The notes beneath the pieces were generated by a model. The model was not told where the DNA came from and made no database searches. It worked only from the letters and a program-made list of their open reading frames with translations. The translations under genes were made by a program, and so were the position numbers. Shown here piece after piece: positions 10,403-18,940 of a DNA stretch of 64,000 nucleotides. Numbering within the stretch: the first letter of the stretch is position 1; the number at the start of each line of letters is the position of its first letter. Location of the stretch: the NCBI GenBank assembly GCA_021324935.1, contig JAJPIE010000037.1, positions 62,001 to 126,000 on the forward strand. Direction: 5' to 3'. This DNA is from Acidobacteriota bacterium. GTDB taxonomy: Bacteria; Acidobacteriota; Terriglobia; Acidiferrales; UBA7541.

Positions 10403-11608
10403 CTAGACGCGCTCCAGAATCAACGAAATCCCCTGACCCACGCCAATGCACATCGTGCATAGGGCATAGCGCCCCTTCGTTCGCTGCAACTGGTAGACAG
10501 CCGTGGTGACCAGCCTCGCGCCGCTGGCGCCCAGAGGATGCCCGATCGAGATCGCACCGCCATTCGGATTCACATTCGCCGCGTCATCCGCCACGCCCAA
10601 TTCTCGCAAAACGGCCAGCGCCTGCGAAGCGAACGCTTCGTTCAGCTCGATCACGTCCATTTGCCCAATGTTCATTCCAGTCTTCGCCAGCACCTTTTTG
10701 CTTGCCGGAGCCGGGCCAATGCCCATCACGCGCGGTGCCACGCCTGCCGCGGCGGCGGCAACGACTCGAGCTTTGGGCGTCAAAGAATATTTTTTCACGG
10801 CGGCTTCGGAAGCCATCAACACGGCGCAGGCGCCGTCATTGATTCCCGACGCATTCCCGGCCGTCACCGTACCATCGGGTTTCACCACGCCCTTCAATTT
10901 CGCAAGCGCTTCCAGCGTGGTATCGGCGCGGGGATGTTCATCCACCGAAACCAGAATCGGCTCACCCTTTTTCTGGGGAATGGGCACGGAGAAGATTTCC
11001 TCCGCCAGGCGGCCCGCCTTCATGGCGGCTGCCGTGCGCTGCTGGCTGCGCAACGCAAACGCATCCTGATCCGCACGCGAGATTTGATATTCCTCGGCGA
11101 CGATCTCGGCCGTCTCCGGCATCAGGTCCGTGCCGTATTTCGCCTTCATTGCCGGATTCACGAAGCGCCAGCCGATGGTCGTATCTTCCAGTTTCAGGTT
11201 GCGGGCAAACGCAGACTCGGACTTTCCCACCACAAACGGCGCGCGAGACATGCTCTCCACGCCACCCGCAATCAGCAGATCCACTTCGCCGCTTTTTATG
11301 CCGCGTGACGCAGTCGCCACGGCATCCATACTGGAGCCGCAAAGACGATTCACGGTTGTCCCCGATACTTCCTTAGGCAGCCCGGCCAGCAACAGCGCCA
11401 TGCGCGCTATGTTGCGGTTGTCTTCGCCGGACTGGTTTGCGCAGCCGTATATCACGTCGTCTACCGCGTTCCAATCCACTGTTGGATTTCGCCGCACCAA
11501 TTCAGCGATCGGCAGAGCCGCAAGGTCGTCGGTCCTCACGCTCGAAAGGGCTCCTCCGTAGCGGCCAAAGGGCGTGCGGATGGCATCACAAATATAGGCA
11601 GTGTTCAT
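10403..11608 (-). CDS. pcaF: Thiolase, probable 3-oxoadipyl-CoA thiolase
   Basis: AYICDAIRTPFGRYGGALSSVRTDDLAALPI...VNRLCGSSMDAV...GGAISIGHPLGASGARL...CIGVGQGISLILE; context with pcaBCD. Confidence 0.88.
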   Translation of the reverse strand: MNTAYICDAIRTPFGRYGGALSSVRTDDLAALPIAELVRRNPTVDWNAVDDVIYGCANQSGEDNRNIARMALLLAGLPKEVSGTTVNRLCGSSMDAVATASRGIKSGEVDLLIAGGVESMSRAPFVVGKSESAFARNLKLEDTTIGWRFVNPAMKAKYGTDLMPETAEIVAEEYQISRADQDAFALRSQQRTAAAMKAGRLAEEIFSVPIPQKKGEPILVSVDEHPRADTTLEALAKLKGVVKPDGTVTAGNASGINDGACAVLMASEAAVKKYSLTPKARVVAAAAAGVAPRVMGIGPAPASKKVLAKTGMNIGQMDVIELNEAFASQALAVLRELGVADDAANVNPNGGAISIGHPLGASGARLVTTAVYQLQRTKGRYALCTMCIGVGQGISLILERV

Positions 11609-11740
11609 GGTCGGGAGATACTTCCTTTCCTTTCAGTCTACCGTAATCGCACAGGCGCAGCGCAATCGCTCTACGCGAATTCTGCCGCTTGCAGTAGACT
11701 CTCCTGGGGCCGCATTGGCCTGCCAAATCAATCATCCAAT

Positions 11741-12157
11741 ATGCTGACCAACCGACGCGAAATTCTGATCGAATGGGGAGACTGCGACCCATTTGGGATC
11801 GTTTTCTTTCCGCGCTACTTCGAATACTTTGATGCTTGCACGAACGCATTGTTTCATCGCGCGCTGGGTTACCCCAAGGCGGAGATGTTGCGGCGCTTTC
11901 AGATCGCCGGAATTCCGCTGGTTGAAGCGAGCTGCAACTTCAAGGTGCCTTCTTCTTTCGGGGATGTTGTCCATGTTGAATCGCGGGTCACGCGCTGGGG
12001 AACCAGCAGCTTTTCGCTTGACCACAAGCTTTATCGCGGAGACGTGCTGGCTGTCGAGGGCATCGAGAAACGCGTGTGGACAATACGCGAACCGGGTGAT
12101 CCCTCCAGGGTGAAAAGCCAGCCGATCCCGAGGGAAATAATCGAGAAATTCACCTGA
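11741..12157 (+). CDS. 4-hydroxybenzoyl-CoA thioesterase-type hot-dog thioesterase
   Basis: NRREILIEWGDCDPFGIVFFPRYFEYFDACTNALF: the GDCDPxGIV active-site motif of the Pseudomonas-type 4-HBT family. Confidence 0.82.
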   Translation: MLTNRREILIEWGDCDPFGIVFFPRYFEYFDACTNALFHRALGYPKAEMLRRFQIAGIPLVEASCNFKVPSSFGDVVHVESRVTRWGTSSFSLDHKLYRGDVLAVEGIEKRVWTIREPGDPSRVKSQPIPREIIEKFT

Positions 12158-12177
12158 ACGGATCGAAGATCTCGCAC

Positions 12178-13371
12178 ATGGCAAACATCCGAACACAAGT
12201 GGGCATTGTGGGTGCCGGCCCGGCGGGCTTGATGCTCGCGCATCTGCTCCACCTGCAGGGAATCGAAAGCGTGGTGCTGGAGAGTCATTCCCGGGAGTAC
12301 GTCGAAAGCCGCGTGCGCGCCGGTGTCCTGGAACAAGGCACTGTGGACATGCTGCGCGAATCCGGTGTTGGCGCCCGGATGGAACGCGAAGGCTTGCAGC
12401 ACGAAGGGGTGGAGTTGCGTTTCGGCGGCAAGGGGCACCGCATCGATTTTCAGCATCTCGTCGGTAAATCGATCACCGTCTACGGCCAACAGGAGGTGGT
12501 GAAGGACCTGATTGGCGCCCGCATTGGCTATGGCCAGCCCATTTTCTTTGAGGCCGAGGCCCTGCACGTCTCCGAATTTGACGCGCAGCCGAGGATCCGC
12601 TACGCCTGTCAAGACGCCGAACACGAAGTCGCGTGCGACTTCATCGCCGGCTGCGACGGATTTCACGGCATTTGCCGGCCGGCGGTTCCCGCGGAGCGCG
12701 TCCGCTTCTACGAGCGGCAGTATCCCTTCGCTTGGCTGGGCATCCTCGCCCACGTTCCGCCCGCGTCGCATGAGTTGATCTATAACTATCACGAACGTGG
12801 TTTTGCATTGCTCAGCATGCGCACTCCGGAAATCTCGCGTCTTTATTTGCAATGCGAACCAGACGAACAAATACAGAATTGGTCCGACGAGCGAATTTGG
12901 CAGGAATTGCGTATCCGGATGGCCACTCATGAGGGATTTGTGCTGAAGGACGGGCCGATCTTTCAGAAGGGCATTACTCCCATGCGAAGTTTTGTGACCG
13001 AGCCGATGCAGTTCGGCAAGCTGTTTTTGCTGGGCGATGCGGCTCATATCGTGCCCCCTACCGGCGCAAAAGGCATGAATCTTGCCGTTGCGGACGCCCG
13101 CGTACTGACGCGCGGCCTGGTCGAATACTACAAGCGCCGGAGCGCCGGCGATCTTGCGCGTTACACGGAGCGCTGCCTGAAGCGCGTCTGGTTAGGACAA
13201 CGCTTTTCCTGGTGGATGACTTCCATTCTGCATCGCTTCCCTCACGAAGACGATTTCTCACATCAGATTCATCTCGCCGAGCTGGATTATGTCACGCATT
13301 CGCGCGCGGCATCCACTTCGCTGGCCGAAAACTATGTCGGCCTGCCCTTCGACACCCCCGGTTTGTTCTGA
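12178..13371 (+). CDS. pobA: 4-hydroxybenzoate 3-monooxygenase
   Basis: GIVGAGPAGLMLAHLLHLQGIESVVLESHSREYVESRVRAGVLEQGTVDMLRESGVGARM...LLGDAAHIVPPTGAKGMNLAVADARVL. Confidence 0.95.
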   Translation: MANIRTQVGIVGAGPAGLMLAHLLHLQGIESVVLESHSREYVESRVRAGVLEQGTVDMLRESGVGARMEREGLQHEGVELRFGGKGHRIDFQHLVGKSITVYGQQEVVKDLIGARIGYGQPIFFEAEALHVSEFDAQPRIRYACQDAEHEVACDFIAGCDGFHGICRPAVPAERVRFYERQYPFAWLGILAHVPPASHELIYNYHERGFALLSMRTPEISRLYLQCEPDEQIQNWSDERIWQELRIRMATHEGFVLKDGPIFQKGITPMRSFVTEPMQFGKLFLLGDAAHIVPPTGAKGMNLAVADARVLTRGLVEYYKRRSAGDLARYTERCLKRVWLGQRFSWWMTSILHRFPHEDDFSHQIHLAELDYVTHSRAASTSLAENYVGLPFDTPGLF

Positions 13372-13446
13372 TTTTTCCTTTACCTCTGCGTTTGTGATAG
13401 AACATCTCCATTTTCCTGTGCGCTCTCGAGCCAAGGAATTCCTTCG

Positions 13447-15063
13447 ATGCCATCGTCGCAAACCGTTCATGACGCGATCGTCATCGGCGCCGGCCACAAT
13501 GGCCTGACCGCGGCCGCTTACCTGGCGCGCGCCGGATTGAGAACGCTGGTGCTCGAACGCCGCGACGTCATTGGCGGCTGTTGTGTGACGGAGCAGATCG
13601 CGCCCGGCTGCCGTGCCTCGACCACGTCCTATATCGCCAGCATGTTGCGACCGGAAGTGATTCACGAGTTGCGCCTCGCCGAGTTCGGCTTGCGCATGGT
13701 GCCCTGCGATCCGGGCTTGCAGGTGTCCTTTCCGGACGGCCGCCTGGTTTCCTGGTGGGCCAATCGCGACCGCGCCGCGGACGAATTTCGGAAGATCTCG
13801 CCGAAAGATGCCGAGCGGTTCATCAAAGTGGATGACCAGCTAAAGAAACTGGCGCGTTACCTGCAACCATTTTTTCTCGAGCCGCCGCCGGAATTGGACA
13901 CGCGTACGCCGCAGGGCTGGGGCGATTTGTTCCGGGTCGGCAAGCGATTTCGCGGCATCACCAACGCGGAAGTGGCGCAACTGGTCGCTTTCCTCACCGG
14001 AAGCCTGGGCGATTTTCTCGATAAAAACTACGAAACCGAAACGATGAAAACCATGTTCCTGGCAAATAACGTCTATGGGAAACATGGCGGACCATACCAG
14101 CCGGGCACAGCGATTGGATTGCTGTTTCATCTGTTGAGCGGTGGAGAGCACGAACTCCAGGGCTTTTACGGCCACGTCATGGGCGGGATGGGCTCGATCA
14201 CTCAGGCGCTGGCGGCGTCCGGAAAACAACTTGGAGCGGAGATTCGCACCAATGCTGCGGTCGCGCGAATCGATGCCAGAAATGGAAAAGTGTGCGGCGT
14301 AACCTTGGAGAATGGCACGGAACTCCGCGCAAAAATCGTGCTTTCTAACGCCGACCCCAAGCGCACGTTTCTGAAGTTCACAGATGCAAAAGAATTGCCG
14401 CCGGAATTTCTGGAAGGTGTGCGCGGCATCAAGATGGCGGGACCCTGCGCTAAGGTCAATATGGTATTGAGTGAGGAGCCGCGCTTCAGCGGCACGCCGG
14501 CGACCTCGACGCCGCAGGAGCGCTCGCTTTTTACGCTGGTGCCATCGCTCGAATTTGCCGAACGGTGTTACGACGTAGCAAAATTTGGAGACATTCCGGA
14601 AGAGCTGTGGGTGGATTGCGTAGTAGCATCAAATGCGGACAGTTCGCTGGCGCCTCCGGGCAAGCACATCCTGACGTGCTTTGTGCAGTATGTCCCCTAC
14701 AAGTTGCGCGAAGGCACGTGGGACGAGAAGCGGGAAGTGCTTGGCGACCGCGTAGTGAAGAAGATCGCAGCATATGCACCCAATGTGCCCGGAACAATAG
14801 TTGCGCGGCAGGTGTTGACGCCTCTGGATCTCGAGCGCATTTACGGGCTCACGGAAGGCAACATTTTTCACGGCGACTTGAATCTGGAACAACTATTCTT
14901 CCTGCGTCCATTACCGGGCTGGTCGCAATACCGCATGCCCATTCGGGGATTGTATTTGTGCGGGGCGGGCGCGCACCCCGGCGGCGGCGTGACCGGGGCA
15001 CCGGGACGCAATGCGGCTATGCAGGTCCTGCGCGATCGCAGACGTGGAAAGGTGGGAGTTTAA
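13447..15063 (+). CDS. FAD-dependent oxidoreductase, phytoene-desaturase/PYROXD2-like
   Basis: HDAIVIGAGHNGLTAAAYLARAGLRTLVLERRDVIGGCCVTEQIAPGCRASTTSYIASML...LYLCGAGAHPGGGVTGAPGRNAA. Confidence 0.88.
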   Translation: MPSSQTVHDAIVIGAGHNGLTAAAYLARAGLRTLVLERRDVIGGCCVTEQIAPGCRASTTSYIASMLRPEVIHELRLAEFGLRMVPCDPGLQVSFPDGRLVSWWANRDRAADEFRKISPKDAERFIKVDDQLKKLARYLQPFFLEPPPELDTRTPQGWGDLFRVGKRFRGITNAEVAQLVAFLTGSLGDFLDKNYETETMKTMFLANNVYGKHGGPYQPGTAIGLLFHLLSGGEHELQGFYGHVMGGMGSITQALAASGKQLGAEIRTNAAVARIDARNGKVCGVTLENGTELRAKIVLSNADPKRTFLKFTDAKELPPEFLEGVRGIKMAGPCAKVNMVLSEEPRFSGTPATSTPQERSLFTLVPSLEFAERCYDVAKFGDIPEELWVDCVVASNADSSLAPPGKHILTCFVQYVPYKLREGTWDEKREVLGDRVVKKIAAYAPNVPGTIVARQVLTPLDLERIYGLTEGNIFHGDLNLEQLFFLRPLPGWSQYRMPIRGLYLCGAGAHPGGGVTGAPGRNAAMQVLRDRRRGKVGV

Positions 15064-15087
15064 AGCCGGGAAGGGTAAGCTGGGACC

Positions 15088-16233
15088 GTGAAGGAAGCCA
15101 ACGATTCGGGGATGCAACGCTCGCTGCCGAGCGAGTTTTACCGTTCCAGCGAAACATTCGCTCAGGAAAAGGAGAAGATCTTCTGCCTCGAGTGGTTCTG
15201 TGCCGCGCGCGAAGAGCAGATTCCCGCTCCGGGTGATTTTCTGGCGCTGAATGTTCTGGGCGAAAGTGTTTTAGTTGTGCGCACCAAAGAGGGCGAGGTT
15301 AAAGCACACTACAACGTGTGCCGTCACCGGGGCTCAAGGTTGGTTCCCGAACCGGAGGATGACAGCTCTGCGAACATCAAGCTCCTCGGTGGAGTTCTGG
15401 GTGCGAACGGAATTCGATGTCCCTATCATCTGTGGACGTATGCACTGGATGGCAAACTGCTCAACGCACCATATACAAAGGAGGATGAAGGCTTCTGCAA
15501 AGCGGATTTTTCTCTCTACCCCGTGGGTGTAGAACTCTGGGGGGGATTCATTTTTCTGAATTTGACGCCCGAGCGAGCGGCACGCGAGGGAAAGACGTTG
15601 CGAGGTTGCTTCGGGGACGCCATGGAGCGAGTGAAGCGCTACCCTCTAGCTAACCTGCGCTCGGCGCGGCGGATTGTGTACGACGTCGCTGCGAACTGGA
15701 AAATCATTCTGGAAAACTACAACGAGTGTTACCACTGCGGGGCGGTGCATCCCGAGCTGTGTGACGTGGTTCCGGCGTTCCGGCAACAAGGCGGCGCGAC
15801 CTTGGAATGGGAACAAGGCATTCCGCACAAGGAAGGCGCGGTCACGTTCACCTGGACCGGCAAGACGGACCGCGCGCCCTTTCCAGGCCTGGATGAAAAT
15901 GAAAAAGTCCGGCACAAGGGCGAGCTGATATACCCTAATCTCATGCTCAGTCTGGCTTGCGATCACGTCGCTGCCTTCACTCTATGGCCGCAGAGGCCCA
16001 ATCGCACGACGGTAATCTGCGACTTCTTGTTCCATCCCACTGAGACCCGCAAGCCAAGTTTCGATCCTAGCGATGCCGTCGGCTTCTGGGATTTGGTGAA
16101 CCGCCAGGATTGGGAGATTTGCAAGCGTGTGCAGCAAGGTACGCAAGCGCGGGTGCATGAATTTGGCTACTACGCTCCGATGGAAGAATTGAGCCTGGAC
16201 ATCCGTCGTTACGTCCTTGACCGGCTAAAGTAA
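15088..16233 (+). CDS. Rieske non-heme iron aromatic-ring-hydroxylating-type oxygenase, alpha subunit
   Basis: Rieske centre CRHRGSRL...CPYHLWTY and non-heme iron motif NYNECYHCGAVHPEL; GTG start. Confidence 0.9.
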   Translation: MKEANDSGMQRSLPSEFYRSSETFAQEKEKIFCLEWFCAAREEQIPAPGDFLALNVLGESVLVVRTKEGEVKAHYNVCRHRGSRLVPEPEDDSSANIKLLGGVLGANGIRCPYHLWTYALDGKLLNAPYTKEDEGFCKADFSLYPVGVELWGGFIFLNLTPERAAREGKTLRGCFGDAMERVKRYPLANLRSARRIVYDVAANWKIILENYNECYHCGAVHPELCDVVPAFRQQGGATLEWEQGIPHKEGAVTFTWTGKTDRAPFPGLDENEKVRHKGELIYPNLMLSLACDHVAAFTLWPQRPNRTTVICDFLFHPTETRKPSFDPSDAVGFWDLVNRQDWEICKRVQQGTQARVHEFGYYAPMEELSLDIRRYVLDRLK

Positions 16234-16334
16234 TTTCTTCCGCGGCGATTACCGTTTCCCGCGATGAATCGATGTATACTCCGCGTTGGAATGCTTGCCA
16301 TCGAACCTCCGCCCGACACAAAGGAGAACCAGGC

Positions 16335-16901
16335 ATGAAGAAGTTATCTCTATTGGCGTTCGCCTGGCTGCTGGTGGGCGTCGGCGCTGCCGTGGCTCAG
16401 GATGTGCGCTACAACTACGCGCAAGACGTTGATTTTTCGAAATTCAAAACCTATAAATGGGTGAACATCAAGAACGCGGAGCAGGTGGATGCCATCACCG
16501 CGAAGCAGTTAACCGATGCAATCGACGCCGAGCTTGCAAAAAAGGACCTCACCAAGACTGATTCAGAGAACGCGGACCTCTATCTCGGCTACCAGACCTC
16601 GATCGGTTCGGAAAAAGAGCTCGACGCCTATGCCACCGGGTGGGGCTACGGACCCGGCTGGGGCGGCGGATGGTATGGTGGCGCGGCGCGCATGAGTTCC
16701 GCGACCGTCTCTACCACCACGATTTACACCGGGCAATTGGACCTCGACATGTACGATTCCGCTAAAAGAGAATTGGTGTGGCGCGGGGTCGTATCCAAAG
16801 CGATTGATCCAAAGGCGAATCCGGACAAGCGGCGGAAGAACATCGAAAAATCGATCGCGAAACTTTTGAAAACTTATCCGCCGGCGGCCAAGAAGTCCTA
16901 G
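16335..16901 (+). CDS. DUF4136-type secreted protein
   Basis: MKKLSLLAFAWLLVGVGAAVAQ signal peptide; VDFSKFKTYKWVN...DAIDAELAKKDLTKT...DLYLGYQTSIG...DSAKRELVWRGVVSKAID. Confidence 0.8.
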   Translation: MKKLSLLAFAWLLVGVGAAVAQDVRYNYAQDVDFSKFKTYKWVNIKNAEQVDAITAKQLTDAIDAELAKKDLTKTDSENADLYLGYQTSIGSEKELDAYATGWGYGPGWGGGWYGGAARMSSATVSTTTIYTGQLDLDMYDSAKRELVWRGVVSKAIDPKANPDKRRKNIEKSIAKLLKTYPPAAKKS

Positions 16902-17067
16902 AGCATTTCCAACGTGGCTTCGCGACCCTAAGCTCAGTTTCAGGCAGGGACGCCAGACGGGGATGCAAAGCCCCCTATTGCCAATATTCGGGCACTTCCT
17001 TTAGGCACGTTCTCATCCGCTGGGCCGACCCAAACCTCTCGAACGGAGTTTCACAAAAATGGCGCGT

Positions 17068-18456
17068 TCAAGTGGAACGCCGCCCCAGTTGGAACACCAG
17101 TAGGCCCAATGCGATGAGCGCGCCACTTGAGCCGAGTAGTTTGAAAAAATAAAGAACTTTGTGCGGCTCGCTCTGCGGCGGAATCAGAGACAACCCGATC
17201 GCCAACGTCGCCGTGAACAAGCCGACGACTCCCAGCAGCGACGCGGGAAACGCACGCGAAGACGTAAAAGCGGTAAACGCCGCGCTTTCGGTTGCCGGGG
17301 TCGCATCATCCGGAGATCGGGTGCGGTCCCTCAGGCGGATCAGCGAGGCGAAAATCAGCGCGAACGGGATCATCGTGATCACCACGCAGATCGCGACCAG
17401 TACATCGTAGGCCCCGCCCACGGAAGCGCCCGCCTGCCCCAGAAATACAAAGGCAATCCCGAACAGTCCTTGCGCGAGCACGGATATCCAGGGAGTCTTG
17501 AAGCGCGGATGGAGGTTGCCGAACGCGGCAGGCAGATATCCGTCAAGCCCGGCAACGAACGGCAATCGCGATGCGGCGGCAAGATAGGCACCCGCCGCTC
17601 CGATATTGCTGATGGCGATCAGAAATGCACCCAGTCCAGTGATGCCGCTGAGCCGAAGCCTCTCCGCCGTCTGCGCGATCGCTTGCGCGAGTCCATCCAG
17701 ATTTGACGACTGGCTGCTTGGGATCGCCAGAAGCACACAAAATGTGCCCAGCATGTAACAAAACGCGATGGTCGCCCCGGCGAGCAATAGTGCCCGGGGA
17801 ATGTCTCGCCGCGCGTCCTTGATTTCCTCGGCCATCAGCGAAGCCGTTTCGCAGCCGATAAACGCAAAAATAATCACCGGCCAGAACAGCATGTCCTCCA
17901 CGTGTGCCGTCGGTACCAGACTTCGCGGTGTGAAAGAAGTGGCGGAGCCAAAATTTTTCCAGGCGAGGAGCCCGAGTGCGATAACGATCAGCGCGGGAAC
18001 CCACATGGCAATTGCGCCGAGGTTGTGCGCCCATTTCGCCAGGTTCAAACCAAGAATGTTCAGGATGGTCAGGCCGCTCAGAACAAGGATAGCGAACCCC
18101 ATGAAAAAGATCGGCTTCTGCGAGTAATGGTGCAGCGCAGGATGAAGGAACAAAAGATTGCTGGCCGCAAAATAGAGCACCGCAGGGAAATAAGGAAGAT
18201 TGCTCACCCAATACAGCCAGGCGGAGAGAAAACCGGCGCGCTCGCCAAACGCCTTTTTGATCCAGACGTAAAATCCTCCTTCAGCTGGAAATCGCGTGGA
18301 GAGATGAATCACCGCAAGCGCCAGAGGAATATAGAGGAGCACCCAGGCCGCAAGCCAGATGACCAGCGAAGAGGGGCCATGCGTGGCCGCCGTGGCGATC
18401 CAGCGCAGGCTGATCCCGGTGACCACATAAAACAAAACCAGATCACGGAATCCCAT
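17068..18456 (-). CDS. APC-family amino acid permease
   Basis: Multi-spanning protein with EGGFYVWIKKAFGERAGFLSAWLYWVSNLPYF, GCETASLMAEEIKDARRDIPRALL; ORF extends to 18645 but the likely start is MGFRDLVLFYV. Confidence 0.85.
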   Translation of the reverse strand: MGFRDLVLFYVVTGISLRWIATAATHGPSSLVIWLAAWVLLYIPLALAVIHLSTRFPAEGGFYVWIKKAFGERAGFLSAWLYWVSNLPYFPAVLYFAASNLLFLHPALHHYSQKPIFFMGFAILVLSGLTILNILGLNLAKWAHNLGAIAMWVPALIVIALGLLAWKNFGSATSFTPRSLVPTAHVEDMLFWPVIIFAFIGCETASLMAEEIKDARRDIPRALLLAGATIAFCYMLGTFCVLLAIPSSQSSNLDGLAQAIAQTAERLRLSGITGLGAFLIAISNIGAAGAYLAAASRLPFVAGLDGYLPAAFGNLHPRFKTPWISVLAQGLFGIAFVFLGQAGASVGGAYDVLVAICVVITMIPFALIFASLIRLRDRTRSPDDATPATESAAFTAFTSSRAFPASLLGVVGLFTATLAIGLSLIPPQSEPHKVLYFFKLLGSSGALIALGLLVFQLGRRST

Positions 18457-18884
18457 CACCCGTGAAGGTGCAGCATGGCCTGCATGGTCGGCACGGGACA
18501 AGTAGCGGCAGCCCCTGAGAAAAGAGTGGGGAGACAGTAGCGAAAAAGCGAAAAAGAAGCAACGCGGCAACAGAACCATGGCCCACGCAGTTAACCGCTC
18601 GCACACACCCCTACGCTCGCGATTCATCTTGGAATCACGAAGCACGCATGCCGTGGTGAGAATTCTTTAATAAGAGCCTGCCAAGAATATTGTGTCGGAA
18701 TGAAGCGATACTGCCGAGTTGAACATGACGCTATTTCCAGAGGCTCCCTGCAAGGCAAGAACTTGGGCAGGGAGTGCCGGCCACAGTCTTTGGAATTGAA
18801 GAAAAGAGAAGAGATGCTGCGACAAAGCCAAATTTCCACGCACATGGAAAGCGCGCCGGAAAGATATTCGCTCCCTGGAAACGC

Positions 18885-18900
18885 TGGAACCTTGGTTGCA
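18885..18900 (+). promoter_or_regulatory. Sigma54-type -24/-12 element TGGAACCTTGGTTGCA upstream of cheA
   Basis: GG-N10-GC with one mismatch to TGGCAC-N5-TTGCA; in the intergenic gap before the che operon. Confidence 0.6.
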
Positions 18901-18940
18901 CAGGAAATACGCGCTTCAGAGAAGTTGCAAGGTGGCGCGC

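Noticed and set aside
16226-16251. TAAAGTAA-N10-GGCGATTA resembling a sigma28 promoter before the DUF4136 gene
   Set aside because: Spacer and -10 deviate, and the target is not obviously motility related
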